Part shown: piece after piece, positions 1 to 9,879 of the stretch
How positions within the stretch are numbered: position 1 is the stretch's first letter
Layout: the number at the start of each line of letters is the position of its first letter
From: Sphingosinithalassobacter sp. CS137
GTDB lineage: Bacteria > Pseudomonadota > Alphaproteobacteria > Sphingomonadales > Sphingomonadaceae
NCBI RefSeq assembly: GCF_014334115.1
Contig: NZ_CP060494.1
Location: forward strand, 992,001-1,056,000
Length of the DNA stretch: 64,000 bases
Reading direction: 5' to 3'
Made by a program: the position numbers and the translations under genes
The notes under the pieces: generated by a model
What the model was told of the DNA's origin: nothing
Seen by the model: only the letters and a program-made list of their open reading frames with translations
The model's database searches: none

Positions 1-383
1 GGGTCCTTCTCGTCGAGCTGCACGTCGATCGCGCCTTCGCCGACGATCGGGTGATAGAGCTGGCTGATCTGATAGCCCTGCGGCAGATCGGCGTAGAAGT
101 AGTTCTTGCGGTCGAACCGACTGTATTTGTTGATCGCCGCGCCCAGCGCCATGCCGGTGCGCACCGCCTGGCGGATGCACTCGCGGTTGGGCACGGGCAG
201 CATTCCCGGCATCGCGGCGTCGACCAGCGACACCTGCGTGTTCGGCTCTGCGCCGAATGCGGTCGAGGCGCCCGAGAAGAGCTTGGCGTGCGAGGTGACC
301 TGGGCATGGACCTCGAGGCCGATCACGACCTCCCATTCGCCGGTGTCGCCATGGATGCGGTAGGGTGCGGTTACGTCAGCCAT
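1..383 (-). CDS. gatB: Aspartyl/glutamyl-tRNA amidotransferase subunit B, N-terminal part
   Basis: Only the first 127 codons are present; the gene runs off the left edge. GatB is the kinase/transamidation subunit of GatCAB, which converts Glu-tRNA(Gln) and Asp-tRNA(Asn) to Gln-tRNA and Asn-tRNA in the cytoplasm. The visible residues carry the family's opening block: [10 protein letters not shown] near residue 20, then SHAKLFSG and a [16 protein letters not shown] segment that belongs to the catalytic cradle. The ATG at 381-383 lies inside the end of the upstream toxin gene (8-base overlap), so the toxin-antitoxin pair is co-transcribed with the gat genes. Order gatC-gatA-[TA]-gatB. Confidence 0.95.
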   Translation of the reverse strand, partial: MADVTAPYRIHGDTGEWEVVIGLEVHAQVTSHAKLFSGASTAFGAEPNTQVSLVDAAMPGMLPVPNRECIRQAVRTGMALGAAINKYSRFDRKNYFYADLPQGYQISQLYHPIVGEGAIDVQLDEKD

Positions 384-786
384 TGTCGGTCTCGGGTGTG
401 ATGAGCGTGAGGTCGGGAAAGTAGGTTGCAAAACGCGCTCTGTCGCGGGTGAGCAACGTGGCGGTCAGCGCCGTTGCATGGCCCCCGATCAGAAAATCCG
501 CAAGCATCGCCGTTCGGGCCCCTCCCGCGCGGCGATATTCCAGATGCGCGCGACCGGCGTGGAACGCCGAATCGCCGTCGATCTCCAGCGTCTCGACGCC
601 CAGGCTGGCAAAGAACGAATCCTGCATCTCGCGCGATTCGAACTGGCGCGCGGTTTCGGCGCGAACGATGCAGTTCACCACCAGTCGCGCACCGACGGCA
701 TCGACGATCCGGTCCTCTGCCCAGCGGCGCCACCGGCCCTCAGGTTCGACCAGATCGATGACGATATTGCTGTCGAGAAAGATCAT
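376..786 (-). CDS. VapC-like PIN-domain ribonuclease toxin
   Basis: A 136-residue PIN-domain protein, the full usual length for VapC. The four acidic metal-binding positions are recognisable: D5 (in FLDSN), E44 (in VRAE), D97 (in LADFLI) and D115 (in LLTRDRARF). VapC toxins are Mg-dependent RNases; several cut tRNAs or 23S rRNA. The start overlaps the antitoxin stop by four bases (ATGA) and its own end overlaps gatB by eight, so translation is probably coupled across all three. Its place within the gatCAB operon is unusual. The RNA target cannot be read from the sequence. Confidence 0.9.
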   Translation of the reverse strand: MIFLDSNIVIDLVEPEGRWRRWAEDRIVDAVGARLVVNCIVRAETARQFESREMQDSFFASLGVETLEIDGDSAFHAGRAHLEYRRAGGARTAMLADFLIGGHATALTATLLTRDRARFATYFPDLTLITPETDNG

Positions 787-1070
787 CGCTTGCGTATAAT
801 CGGCACCGGCTCGCGGACCGCAGCCATATAGTCGTCGCTGGTCATGTCGATGAGCGGCAACGCGAATTTGCGCGCCTCCGCCAGCCGGGCACGCATCGCA
901 CTGCGCCTTGCCTCGGTATCGCGCTCGTCGCTCTCGCCCTTGCGCAGATAGACGCGTGCGCCGTCACGCTCGAACGCCACGGCATCCCCGGGCTTTAGGC
1001 CCAGCGCATCGCGCACGTCCTTGGGGATGGTCACCTGACCCTTGACGGTGAGGTTACGCTGTTCGGTCAT
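783..1070 (-). CDS. AbrB/MazE-type antitoxin (SpoVT-AbrB domain)
   Basis: A 95-residue protein with an N-terminal swapped-hairpin DNA-binding domain of the AbrB/SpoVT type (about residues 1-47: LTVKGQVTIPKDVRDALGLKPGD, the most typical part being QVTIPKDVRDALGLKPGD). The C-terminal half is charged and probably wraps the toxin. Antitoxins of this kind bind their own promoter and neutralise the cognate PIN toxin. It begins 33 bases after the gatA stop, so it could be read from the gat promoter, an internal promoter, or both; no clear internal promoter is seen. Confidence 0.88.
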   Translation of the reverse strand: MTEQRNLTVKGQVTIPKDVRDALGLKPGDAVAFERDGARVYLRKGESDERDTEARRSAMRARLAEARKFALPLIDMTSDDYMAAVREPVPIIRKR

Positions 1071-1103
1071 CGCCCGGTATTACCATCCAGCGGTAATACC
1101 TGT

Positions 1104-2588
1104 CTACCACCAAGCCTCCGGCCGCGCGGTGAACCCCGCACGCTGCTCGATTGCGAGGCCCGCATTCAGCACGCCCTGCTCGTCCAGAGGCTTGCCGATG
1201 ATCTGGAGGCCGAGCGGCAGCCCCTGCTTGTCGAGCCCGCCCGGCACGCTCATCGCGGGCAGCCCGGCGAGGCTGCTCGGCACGGTGAACACGTCGTTCA
1301 AGTACATCGCCAGCGGATCGGCCGATTTCTCGCCCAGCGCGAAGGCGGCGCTCGGCGCGGTCGGCGTCAGCAGATAGTCGCACTGCATCCAGCCATTCTC
1401 GAAATCGCGCGCGATCAGCGTACGCACCTTCTGCGCCTGGGTGTAATAGGCGTCGTAGAAGCCCGCAGAGAGGACATAGGTGCCGATGAGGATGCGGCGC
1501 TTCACTTCGTCGCCGAAGCCGGCGGCGCGCGTGACGGCGTACATTTCCTGCAGGTTCGCGCCCTCGGGCAGCTCGCGCAGCCCGTAGCGCACGCCATCGT
1601 AGCGCGCGAGGTTCGACGAGGCCTCGGCCGGGGCGATGATGTAATAGGCCGGCAGCGCGTATTTGGTGTGCGGCAGGCTGACCTCGACGATCTCGGCCCC
1701 CGCGTCCTTCATCCAGTCGATACCCTGCTGCCACAGCGCATCGATCTCGGACGGCATGTTCTCGACGCGATATTCCTTCGGAATGCCGATGCGCTTGCCC
1801 TTGAGGTCGGCGTTCAGCCCGGCTTCCCACTGCGGCACCGGCAGGTCGAGCGAAGTCGCGTCCTTGGGGTCGAACCCGGACATCGCCTCGAGCAGGATCG
1901 CGCAGTCGCGCACGTCGCGTGCCATCGGCCCCGCCTGATCCAGCGACGAGGCGAAGGCCACCACGCCCCAGCGCGAGCAGCGGCCATAGGTGGGCTTGAT
2001 CCCCGCGATGCCGACGAATGCCGCCGGCTGGCGGATCGAGCCGCCGGTGTCGGTGCCGGTCGCCCCCGGGCAGAGCCGCGCCGCGATCGCCGCCGCGCTG
2101 CCGCCCGAGGAACCGCCGGGGGCGAGCGGCGCATTGTCGCCGCCGCCGCGCCGCCAGGGCGAAATGACGTTGCCGAAATAGCTCGTCTCGTTCGACGATC
2201 CCATCGCGAACTGATCGAGGTTGAGCTTGCCCAGCATCCCCGCGCCGGCATCCCACAGATGCTGGCTGACGGTGGATTCATAAGGCGGCACGAAGCCCTC
2301 GAGAATGTGGCTTGCCGCCGTGGTCTGCACCCCCTTGGTGCAGAACAGGTCCTTCATCCCGATCGGCACGCCGGCAAGCGGCTTGAGCGTCTCGCCCGCG
2401 GCGCGCGCGGCGTCGGCGGCCCTGGCGGCGTCGAGCGCATGCTCGGGCGTTTCGACGATGAAGGCGTTGAGCGATTTCGCCTCGGCGACCGCAGCGGTGA
2501 ACGCCTCCGCGATTTCGACCGCGGAGAAGCTGCCGTCGCGCACCCCGTCGCGGATCGCGGCGATACCCAGATCGGTAAGCTCGGTCAT
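1104..2588 (-). CDS. gatA: Glutamyl-tRNA(Gln)/Asp-tRNA(Asn) amidotransferase subunit A
   Basis: A 494-residue amidase-signature protein, normal length. The Ser-cisSer-Lys triad is visible: K79 (in PIGMKDLF), S160 (in PGGSSGGS) and S184 (in TDTGGS). GatA hydrolyses glutamine (or asparagine) and passes ammonia to GatB, which aminates the mischarged tRNA. Its start overlaps the gatC stop by four bases, so the two are translationally coupled. No sign of damage. Confidence 0.97.
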   Translation of the reverse strand: MTELTDLGIAAIRDGVRDGSFSAVEIAEAFTAAVAEAKSLNAFIVETPEHALDAARAADAARAAGETLKPLAGVPIGMKDLFCTKGVQTTAASHILEGFVPPYESTVSQHLWDAGAGMLGKLNLDQFAMGSSNETSYFGNVISPWRRGGGDNAPLAPGGSSGGSAAAIAARLCPGATGTDTGGSIRQPAAFVGIAGIKPTYGRCSRWGVVAFASSLDQAGPMARDVRDCAILLEAMSGFDPKDATSLDLPVPQWEAGLNADLKGKRIGIPKEYRVENMPSEIDALWQQGIDWMKDAGAEIVEVSLPHTKYALPAYYIIAPAEASSNLARYDGVRYGLRELPEGANLQEMYAVTRAAGFGDEVKRRILIGTYVLSAGFYDAYYTQAQKVRTLIARDFENGWMQCDYLLTPTAPSAAFALGEKSADPLAMYLNDVFTVPSSLAGLPAMSVPGGLDKQGLPLGLQIIGKPLDEQGVLNAGLAIEQRAGFTARPEAWW

Positions 2589-2872
2589 TCGACCACCTTC
2601 GGCACGGTGAAGAAGCCATGCTCGCCCTGCGGCGCGTTCGCGAGCACCGCGTCGCGGCGATCACCGTCGGTCACCACGTCGGCGCGCAGGCGCAGCGTGT
2701 TGGCAATGACGGCGGTCGTCGGCTCGACGGCGGAGGTATCCACCTCGCCCAGCTGCTCGACCCAGCCGAGGATGTTGTTCAGCTCCGGAGTCAGCCGCTC
2801 GGCCTCCTCGTCGGTGATGGCGATGCGCGCGAGGCTGGCCACCTTGCGCACGGTGTTCTGATCGACGGACAT
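2585..2872 (-). CDS. gatC: Aspartyl/glutamyl-tRNA amidotransferase subunit C
   Basis: A 95-residue helical subunit that wraps the GatA-GatB interface and stabilises the complex. The family pattern is clear: [17 protein letters not shown] near the N-terminus, then [21 protein letters not shown]. It is the first gene of the gat operon; 39 bases separate it from the next gene on the same strand. Confidence 0.95.
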   Translation of the reverse strand: MSVDQNTVRKVASLARIAITDEEAERLTPELNNILGWVEQLGEVDTSAVEPTTAVIANTLRLRADVVTDGDRRDAVLANAPQGEHGFFTVPKVVE

Positions 2873-2911
2873 GCCCGCGCGGCTAGCACCCCGCGCGCGC
2901 CCCGCGCAATT

Positions 2912-4705
2912 CTATTCGAACGCCTTGCCCACCGGCTGGCCGCCGACGAAAAGCTGGCGGCGTGTCACGGTGCGCACCTCGATGTCACCGCGCGCATAGC
3001 CCTGCGCACGTGCCGCCTGGGCCGCGGGGCTCGCGTCCGTCGCATCGGCGGGGTTCGTCACCTGCCAGTTCCCCTCGCGCAAGGCGAAGTGGCGCGGTGC
3101 CGCGCAATCCGCAAGCGGCGCTATGCTGTGGAGGCGGGACTTCACCGGGCTCGCCTCAGCGCGTTCCGGTTCGGGACGCGCGTAGCAGGACTCGAGCAGG
3201 ACCATCGCACGTTCGGCTCCCGCCTCGTACAGCAGCGTGCAGCGTTGCTCCGTGTTCCGTCCACAGGCATCCCAGCCGGCAAGTGCCTCCGCCAATCCCT
3301 CCGGCAGCGGCACTTCGCGCGGCAGGATCCGGATTCGCGATTCGATCGATTGCGCCGCCAGCTCGGCTGCCTGATCCTCGGCGAAAAGCCAGCGATTGTC
3401 CGATTCCAGCGCCGCCTGCGCCCGCTCGCGGGCCTCAGCGGGACCCTGGGCAGCGATCCGCTCCAGCGCGGCACGTCCCGGCCGGCCGAAATCATAGGCG
3501 AGCGCCGCCCAGTCGAACTTCTCCGGCGGAATCGCTCCCGCTTCGAGCCGCGCAATCTGGTCGCGCGTGGCGAGCAGGTTGAAGCTCACGAGCGGAGTCG
3601 CGAGCAGCAGCGCAAGCGCGCATACGCCGAGTGCCAGCCGGAGATTCGCCGGGCGCAGATGGCCCGCCCAGCCTCCGCGCCCGCGCACCAGCGCCGACAG
3701 ATAGGCGAGGCCATAGGCGGTCGCGATCGCCACGAACGTGACTGCCCACAGCCGCTCGGGCGTGAGGCCATATTGGCCGATGCGCAGCCCGGTCGCGATC
3801 GCGGCGAGCACCGCCAGCGGCAGCATCGCCACTCCCAGTGCCATCGCGCCCCAGCGCAACGGTCGCGCACGCGACTCTTCCTCGGGCGCGTTGCCGATCA
3901 CGGCATTCACCAGCACCAGCGCGCCGATCACGCAGGTGAGCAGGATCGCCGTCGGCACCCGCGTCGCGTCCCACAGCGCGCCCAGGCCAGTGAACGGCAG
4001 CGCGGCGAGAAACAGGAGCAGGCCGATCCCAAGGACCGGCGCGAGCACCGCCAGCACCGTCGCGACCACGCGCTGGAGGAGATGCACCGTCCGGTCGCTC
4101 TCGCGCAGGACGCCGAGTGCGGTTCCGAACGCCAGCCCGACCAGCGCGCGCCAGACGATCGCCTCGCCGGTCAGGTCGCCGATCCATTCGATGCCGATCA
4201 GCCGGAAGAGCTGATCGAGGAGGAGCAGGAGCAGGAAGACGACGCCGACGAAAGCCCAGGCGGCGCACCACAGCACTACATTGGTCCAGGCGTGATCGTG
4301 CACCGACGCATAGGGAAAGCGCCAGCCGCCCGAGTCGCGTGCCGCCTGAAACAGCGGCGCCGCGATCGCGACTGCAAGCGCCAGGCTGATCATCCGCCAC
4401 GCCTCACCCGCTTCCCAGCCGGTCGGCGCGCCGTTCCACCACGTCACCAGCGCCGCGACCACCGCCGTCGCGAATGCGAACAGCAGCGCGGCGATCCAGG
4501 ACCGCCGCTCCAGCGTGAATCCGATCAGCCCGGCGAAACCGACGATGAAGACCGTGGCGGCAGCTTCGATCCGGCCAATGCCCGGCTCCGGTGCATCGCC
4601 GAGCACGAGATGGCACAGAATTCCAGCGACCAGTCCGATCGCCGCCAGGATCAGCGGCCGGGCGGGCCAATCGCGTTCATCCCGTATCGGAGTCGAATCG
4701 TCCAT
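2912..4705 (-). CDS. DUF4153-domain integral membrane protein
   Basis: A 597-residue protein whose first 385 residues hold about ten to twelve hydrophobic membrane segments, followed by a soluble region of about 210 residues that ends in VGKAFE. The membrane part matches what is known of the DUF4153 family (polytopic proteins of unknown function found widely in Proteobacteria). The soluble tail has Cys residues in DACGRNTEQRCTLLYEAG and a likely extracytoplasmic location. Function is unknown. It ends 39 bases upstream of gatC and might be transcribed with the gat operon. Confidence 0.8.
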   Translation of the reverse strand: MDDSTPIRDERDWPARPLILAAIGLVAGILCHLVLGDAPEPGIGRIEAAATVFIVGFAGLIGFTLERRSWIAALLFAFATAVVAALVTWWNGAPTGWEAGEAWRMISLALAVAIAAPLFQAARDSGGWRFPYASVHDHAWTNVVLWCAAWAFVGVVFLLLLLLDQLFRLIGIEWIGDLTGEAIVWRALVGLAFGTALGVLRESDRTVHLLQRVVATVLAVLAPVLGIGLLLFLAALPFTGLGALWDATRVPTAILLTCVIGALVLVNAVIGNAPEEESRARPLRWGAMALGVAMLPLAVLAAIATGLRIGQYGLTPERLWAVTFVAIATAYGLAYLSALVRGRGGWAGHLRPANLRLALGVCALALLLATPLVSFNLLATRDQIARLEAGAIPPEKFDWAALAYDFGRPGRAALERIAAQGPAEARERAQAALESDNRWLFAEDQAAELAAQSIESRIRILPREVPLPEGLAEALAGWDACGRNTEQRCTLLYEAGAERAMVLLESCYARPEPERAEASPVKSRLHSIAPLADCAAPRHFALREGNWQVTNPADATDASPAAQAARAQGYARGDIEVRTVTRRQLFVGGQPVGKAFE

Positions 4706-4846
4706 GTTCGCGCGTCCTCCCCAATCGTGGCATCGGGCCGGAGCGTGTCTCGGTCAATCATGGTTGCGCTGCCAGCAATCGGCGGGCACGGGAACGAAGT
4801 TGCACCCGCATCGGTTTTTGTTGCATTGCACAATGGAGAGTGCCGG

Positions 4847-5953
4847 TTGGCCCGGAAGTTCCTCTACGGGATAGCGATCCTGATCATGCTCGCACTCGCC
4901 GCCGCCTTCACCTACCGCTATTGGGGCATGCAGATCATGCGCCAGGCAATGGTGCCGAGCGCCGAATTCACGCCGCTGCCGGAGGCGCCGCCCAGCGCCT
5001 ATGCGCGCGCCGAGATGTGGATCGCGCGGCCCGACAAGCCGGGCAATCCCGCGCTCTGGACCCCCGAGGGCTTCCAGCCCGCCGGCGATCCGGCGGCAGC
5101 CGTGTTCTTCCTGCATCCGACGTCGTTCCTCGACCGCAGCCGCTGGAATGCGCCGCTCGACGATGCCCGGGCCAACAATTATGCCGAGATCTTCCTGCGC
5201 GGACAGGCAAGCGCCTTCAACGAAGTGGGCGCGATCTGGGCTCCGCGCTATCGCCAGGCGACCTTCGGCGCGTTCCTGACGAGCAAGCAGCAGGCGCAGC
5301 AGGCGCTCGACTTCGCCTATCGCGACGTGCTCGCCGCCTTCGAGCAGTTCCTCGACGAGGCGGGCGAACGGCCGATCGTCCTCGCCGGGCACAGCCAGGG
5401 CGCGCTGCACCTCTCCCGGCTGCTGGCGGAGCGAATCGCGGGCACGCCGCTCGCCGACCGCATCGTCGCGGCCTATGTCGTCGGCTGGCCGGTTTCGGCC
5501 ACTGCCGATCTTCCGGCGATGGGGCTTCCGGCCTGCGAAGGGCCGGACCAGGCAGGGTGCATCCTTTCGTGGCAGAGCTTTTCGGAGCCGGCGGACCCCT
5601 CGCTGATCTTCGACACCTTCGACGCGACGACCGGTTTCACCGGCGCCTCGCGGGCGGGCACGCCGCTGGTGTGCACCAATCCCGTCACCGGGCGCGCCGG
5701 CGACAGCGCGCCCGCGCAAGCCAATCTGGGCACGTTGATCCCCGATTCGCGGCTCGCCAACGCGACCATGGTTCCCGGGCGGATTCCCGCGCGCTGCGAC
5801 GGGCGCGGCATCCTGTTGATCGGCAGCGACGTGCCGGAAATGGGCCCCTATGTGCTCCAGCCGGGCAACAATTATCACGTCTATGACTATAGCCTCTTCT
5901 GGGCGAACATCCGCGCGGATGCGGCGCGGCGGCTGGCCGCGTTCGGCGCCTAG
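4847..5953 (+). CDS. DUF3089-family alpha/beta hydrolase-like protein
   Basis: A 368-residue protein with an N-terminal membrane anchor (about residues 4-20, rich in I/L/A) and a lipase-like nucleophile elbow AGHSQG in the middle. DUF3089 proteins have an alpha/beta-hydrolase fold; no substrate is known. The open frame continues far upstream, but coding character starts here: a GGAGAG ribosome site at 4835-4840 stands six bases before a TTG at 4847, giving the natural N-terminus MARKFLYGIA. Divergent from the DUF4153 gene across a 141-base gap. Confidence 0.85.
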   Translation: MARKFLYGIAILIMLALAAAFTYRYWGMQIMRQAMVPSAEFTPLPEAPPSAYARAEMWIARPDKPGNPALWTPEGFQPAGDPAAAVFFLHPTSFLDRSRWNAPLDDARANNYAEIFLRGQASAFNEVGAIWAPRYRQATFGAFLTSKQQAQQALDFAYRDVLAAFEQFLDEAGERPIVLAGHSQGALHLSRLLAERIAGTPLADRIVAAYVVGWPVSATADLPAMGLPACEGPDQAGCILSWQSFSEPADPSLIFDTFDATTGFTGASRAGTPLVCTNPVTGRAGDSAPAQANLGTLIPDSRLANATMVPGRIPARCDGRGILLIGSDVPEMGPYVLQPGNNYHVYDYSLFWANIRADAARRLAAFGA

Positions 5954-5971
5954 CCGCGATCCAGCGCGATC

Positions 5972-6445
5972 ATGGCCGCCTTTGCCCCCACCACGCATGC
6001 TTCGGCCTTTCGCGCCGCGCTTCCCGGCGGGGGGCGGCTGCTGGGGCTGGACCTCGGCACCAAGACGATCGGCACCGCCCTGTGCGACGCGGGGTGGAGC
6101 TTCGCCAGCCCGGCCCCGCTCATCCGCCGGGCGAAGTTCAGCAAGGACAAGGCGGCGCTTGGCGAACTGATCGGCAAGCAGGCGGTGCAAGGCATCGTCC
6201 TGGGCCTGCCGCTCAATCTCGACGGAAGCGAGAGCCCGCGCTCGCAATCGACTCGTGCCTTTGCGCGAAACCTCGCCGAGCTCGAATTGCCGATCCTGTT
6301 GTGGGACGAGCGCTGGTCCACCGTCGCCGCCGAGCGCACGCTGATCGAACAGGACGCCAGCCGCGCCAGACGCGCCGAACGGATCGACTCGGTCGCTGCG
6401 GCGATCATCCTGCAAGCGGCGATCGATGCACTTGTGCAGTTATGA
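5972..6445 (+). CDS. ruvX: Holliday junction resolvase-like protein RuvX/YqgF
   Basis: A 157-residue RNase H-fold protein. The first catalytic Asp is in [12 protein letters not shown] (residues 23-34), the second acidic region is [13 protein letters not shown], and the third is [11 protein letters not shown], followed by the usual [10 protein letters not shown]. The family acts in 5' end processing of pre-16S rRNA (shown for E. coli YqgF); the resolvase name comes from the fold. Starts 18 bases after the DUF3089 gene and is likely co-transcribed. Confidence 0.92.
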   Translation: MAAFAPTTHASAFRAALPGGGRLLGLDLGTKTIGTALCDAGWSFASPAPLIRRAKFSKDKAALGELIGKQAVQGIVLGLPLNLDGSESPRSQSTRAFARNLAELELPILLWDERWSTVAAERTLIEQDASRARRAERIDSVAAAIILQAAIDALVQL

Positions 6446-6587
6446 AGAAATGAGGCTTCCGCTCGATCGAACAGCCTGAAAGACTATTGCCGATCGCATC
6501 CTTGTACAAGCTTGTCTTTGCGCGCCCTAACGGGGAAAGATTCGACGACTGCCATCGGTGGTCACCGAGGCGCAAGGGGGGAAGCAC

Positions 6588-7553
6588 ATGCGGATCAGGG
6601 GAATTCTCGTCGCGGTGGCGGGCATTGCGCTCGTCGCGGCCGGACAGGCTCAGGCACAGCGCTATCGCTGGCATCACGCGGGCAACAACGCCGTAGGCTA
6701 TGGCGTGCCCCGTACCGACGATCGCGCGCTGCTCGTCTCGTGCGACGAGATGGGCAAGGTATCGATCGTCGGCCCGTGGGAAACGCGCATGTCGCGCCCG
6801 ATGAGCCGAGTGACGGTGTGGACCGACATCGGCGGGCGGCGCAGCAGCTATTTCGGCGATAGCATGGAGGGCGGCAACGGCTGGCAGTTTCACATCACGC
6901 CGCGCCATAACGACAAGCTGTTGCAAGCGCTGGTAAACGGCGAACGCATCAAGATCGGCGAAATGTTCAACATGACCCATGTGGACGCGCGCGGCGGCGA
7001 GCGGATGCTGGCGGACGTGATCGCACGCTGCTCGCCCGGGGGTCGCCTTGCCTGGACACCCACTGCGGGGCCCGCGCCGATGCCCGAGCCCAAGCGCGGC
7101 TATCCGCGCCGCCCGGGCCGCCCCCGCTGGGCGCAGAACGAACCGCAGCGGCCCGAGCCGACGCAGGGCGGCGTCGACTATGTCTGGTACCAGGAACCGG
7201 GCACGAACAATGTGAGCTACGGCTTTCCCCAAACCGACGACCGACTGATGCGCGCCCAATGCGTTGCGCCCGGCACGGTGCAGTTCACCATGCCCGCGCT
7301 CGGCGATGCACGCCCCGGCGACCGCTTCACCATCCTGATGGGAATGGAGGGTTTGGAGGAATATCCGGCGCGCGTCGTCGAGACCGGCAACGGGTTCGAG
7401 ATGGCGGTGCGGCTGGATTGGGAAGACGTATTCTTCTCCCGACTCGGGCCGCAGGACGTCATCACCATCCGCCGCGGCGAGGACGTGATGGAAGTGCCGG
7501 TGGGCCGCGCGCACCAGATGCTTCCCGGGCTGGCATACGACTGCCGCCGCTGA
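6588..7553 (+). CDS. Secreted hypothetical protein with a duplicated domain
   Basis: A 321-residue protein of no family I recognise. A signal peptide is clear (about residues 1-23, cleavage after AQA). The mature part holds two similar halves joined by a proline/arginine-rich linker (about residues 155-185): half one begins AGNNAVGYGVPRTDDRALLVSC, half two begins PGTNNVSYGFPQTDDRLMRAQC (shared core NNxVxYGxPxTDDR). Each then has a beta-rich segment. The ATG at 6588 was chosen over an in-frame GTG at 6558 because it begins the signal peptide and follows a purine-rich AGGGGGG site. Probably periplasmic. Confidence 0.75.
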   Translation: MRIRGILVAVAGIALVAAGQAQAQRYRWHHAGNNAVGYGVPRTDDRALLVSCDEMGKVSIVGPWETRMSRPMSRVTVWTDIGGRRSSYFGDSMEGGNGWQFHITPRHNDKLLQALVNGERIKIGEMFNMTHVDARGGERMLADVIARCSPGGRLAWTPTAGPAPMPEPKRGYPRRPGRPRWAQNEPQRPEPTQGGVDYVWYQEPGTNNVSYGFPQTDDRLMRAQCVAPGTVQFTMPALGDARPGDRFTILMGMEGLEEYPARVVETGNGFEMAVRLDWEDVFFSRLGPQDVITIRRGEDVMEVPVGRAHQMLPGLAYDCRR

Positions 7554-7603
7554 ACACGAATACCGGGCTTGGAACGGCGGCGGCGACCAGCCATTGAGGC
7601 TGC

Positions 7604-8845
7604 ATGATCGCCGCCGTCCTTCCCGTTCGCGCCTTGCTCGTCGCGATCCTGATGCTGATGGCCGGCGGCGGCTTTCTGGCGACCGAGCTGAGCATCCGGC
7701 TGGAAACGGGCGGCAGCCGCGCACTGATGATCGGCGCGGTCGGCATGTCCTATTTCGCCGGACTGACGACCGGATCGCTGCTGATCGCGCGGCTGATCGA
7801 GCGGGTGGGACATATCCGGACCTTCGCGGCGGTCGCGTCGCTGTTCGCGGCGACGACGCTCGCCTTCGCGCTGTTGCCGGGCGGCCTCGCGTGGATGCCG
7901 CTGCGCTTCGTCAACGGATTCTGCGCGGCAGGCGTGTTCATCTGCCTCGAGAGCTGGCTGAACGAGCGGGCCGAGCCATCGAGCCGCGGATCGATGCTCG
8001 CCGGCTATATGATCGCACTCTATTCGGGCCAGGCGATCGGACAGATGCTGCTGACGCTGGACCTGGGCGCGGAGTCGCCGGCCCTCCCCTTCGTGCTGGC
8101 GGCGATGCTCATCACCCTCGCCGCGGTCCCGGTGGCGCTGACCCGCATGCCCGCGCCGACGCTCACAAAGGCACGGCCGCTGCCGATTTCGGCGCTGTAC
8201 GCGGTGTCCCCGCTGGGCGTGGTGGGAACGGTCGCGACGGGCCTGATGTTCGGATCCTTCTATGCATTGGGCGCGGTCTATGTGCTGCGCCAGGGAGCCG
8301 ATATCGCCCAGGCCGCCTGGTTCATGACCGCAGTGATCCTGGGCGGAGTCGCGCTGCAATGGCCGCTCGGCAAGCTGTCGGACCGGTTCGACCGGCGCAA
8401 AGTGATCGTCGCGCTCTATGGCAGCACGGTCCTGACGAGCCTCGCGCTCGGCTTCGGCGGCGGGATCGAGGGGCTGCTGCTGCCGCTCGGCGCCGCATTC
8501 GGCGGGCTGGGCTTCGCGCTGTATCCGATGTGCGTCGCGCATACGAACGACCATCTCCAGCCCGAGCAACGGGTGAGCGCCAGCGGCGGGCTGGTGCTCC
8601 TCTATTCGATGGGGGCCGCAGTCGGGCCCTTCGCGGCGGGCGGCGCGATGCAGCTTCTGGGCCCCGAGGGGCTGTTCGGCTTCATCGCGCTGTGCGCGGC
8701 CGGAACCTCCGGCTTCGGAGTCTGGCGCCAGTGGCATGCCGCTCCCGTTCCCGCCGAAGACCAGCAGCGGTTCCGGATGCTGCCGCGCACCACTCCGATG
8801 GTCGCGACGCTGGACCGGGCCGGCGACGAGGAGCGCGCGGCCTGA
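7604..8845 (+). CDS. MFS transporter (YcaD-like)
   Basis: A 413-residue protein with about twelve membrane helices and an MFS signature between helices 2 and 3 (LLIARLIERVGHIRTFA) and again in the second half (GKLSDRFDRRKVIVAL). It resembles the YcaD branch of the major facilitator superfamily; substrate unknown. It stands 44 bases upstream of pyrB on the same strand, which could mean co-transcription but says little about substrate. Confidence 0.88.
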   Translation: MIAAVLPVRALLVAILMLMAGGGFLATELSIRLETGGSRALMIGAVGMSYFAGLTTGSLLIARLIERVGHIRTFAAVASLFAATTLAFALLPGGLAWMPLRFVNGFCAAGVFICLESWLNERAEPSSRGSMLAGYMIALYSGQAIGQMLLTLDLGAESPALPFVLAAMLITLAAVPVALTRMPAPTLTKARPLPISALYAVSPLGVVGTVATGLMFGSFYALGAVYVLRQGADIAQAAWFMTAVILGGVALQWPLGKLSDRFDRRKVIVALYGSTVLTSLALGFGGGIEGLLLPLGAAFGGLGFALYPMCVAHTNDHLQPEQRVSASGGLVLLYSMGAAVGPFAAGGAMQLLGPEGLFGFIALCAAGTSGFGVWRQWHAAPVPAEDQQRFRMLPRTTPMVATLDRAGDEERAA

Positions 8846-8889
8846 CCATGCTTGCCATGACACCGGGGCACGGCTAGGCGGCAGCTTTA

Positions 8890-9879
8890 ATGCAAGCTTC
8901 GGATCATCGCCCCGGCGCCGTGCTTTCCGGCAGCGACGCCTTTCCGCACCGTCATCTGACGGGAATCGCGGGACTTCAGCCGCACGAGATCATGTTCCTG
9001 CTCGACGAGGCGGAACAATGGGTGGAGGCGAACCGCACTCGGGCGAAGAGCGACCACCGCCTCGACGGTCTCACCCAGATCAATGCCTTTTTCGAGAATT
9101 CGACTCGTACGCTGCTGAGCTTCGAGATCGCGGGCAAGCGGCTTGGCGCCGATGTCGTCAACATGCACGCCGCGCAATCGAGCGTGAAGAAGGGCGAGAC
9201 GCTGATCGACACGGCTGTCACGCTGAACGCGATGCGCGCCGACGTGATCGTCATCCGCCACGGCAGCTCGGGCGCGGTTCAGCTCATCTCTTCGAAGGTC
9301 GACTGCCCGGTGCTGAACGCCGGTGACGGCTGGCACGAGCACCCTACCCAGGCGCTGCTCGACGCACTCACGATCCGCCGGCGGCGCGGGAGCATCGCGG
9401 GACAGCGCGTAGTGATCTGTGGCGACCTGCTCCACAGCCGGGTCGCGCGGTCGAACATTCTGGCGCTGACCGCGCTGGCCGCCGAGGTCCGGGTGGTCGC
9501 ACCCTCGACGCTGATGCCTCCCGCGATCGAGAAGATGGGCGTCACGCCCTTCATCGATTTCGATGCGGCTCTGGAGGGCGCCGATGTCGTCATGATGCTG
9601 CGTGTCCAGAACGAGCGCATGTCGGGTGGCTTCATCCCCTCCACTCGGGAGTATCACATGCGCTACGGCCTCACTCCGGAGCGGCTTGAACGCGCGCGTC
9701 CCGATGCGCTGGTGATGCACCCGGGGCCGATGAACCGGGGAGTCGAGATCGATTCGAGCGTTGCCGACGATCCCACGCGCTCGGCGATCACCGAGCAGGT
9801 GTCGATGGGCGTGGCGGTGCGCATGGCCTGCCTCGACGTGCTGACGCGGCGCGCACGCGGCATCGAGGGCTGGGCATGA
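8890..9879 (+). CDS. pyrB: Aspartate carbamoyltransferase catalytic subunit
   Basis: A 329-residue enzyme that makes carbamoyl-aspartate from carbamoyl phosphate and aspartate, the committed step of pyrimidine synthesis. The carbamoyl phosphate loop is [13 protein letters not shown] (residues 58-70), the second loop [10 protein letters not shown] supplies Ser/Lys, and [12 protein letters not shown] is the conserved helix. The stop overlaps the next gene by four bases (ATGA), the arrangement seen for PyrB with a pseudo-dihydroorotase. No pyrI regulatory chain is nearby. Confidence 0.97.
   Translation: MQASDHRPGAVLSGSDAFPHRHLTGIAGLQPHEIMFLLDEAEQWVEANRTRAKSDHRLDGLTQINAFFENSTRTLLSFEIAGKRLGADVVNMHAAQSSVKKGETLIDTAVTLNAMRADVIVIRHGSSGAVQLISSKVDCPVLNAGDGWHEHPTQALLDALTIRRRRGSIAGQRVVICGDLLHSRVARSNILALTALAAEVRVVAPSTLMPPAIEKMGVTPFIDFDAALEGADVVMMLRVQNERMSGGFIPSTREYHMRYGLTPERLERARPDALVMHPGPMNRGVEIDSSVADDPTRSAITEQVSMGVAVRMACLDVLTRRARGIEGWA

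Noticed and set aside
2618..4846. Long open frame on the plus strand running into the DUF3089 gene
   Set aside because: It is antisense to gatC and the DUF4153 gene, rich in Arg/His as is typical of high-GC shadow frames; coding character begins only at the TTG of 4847.
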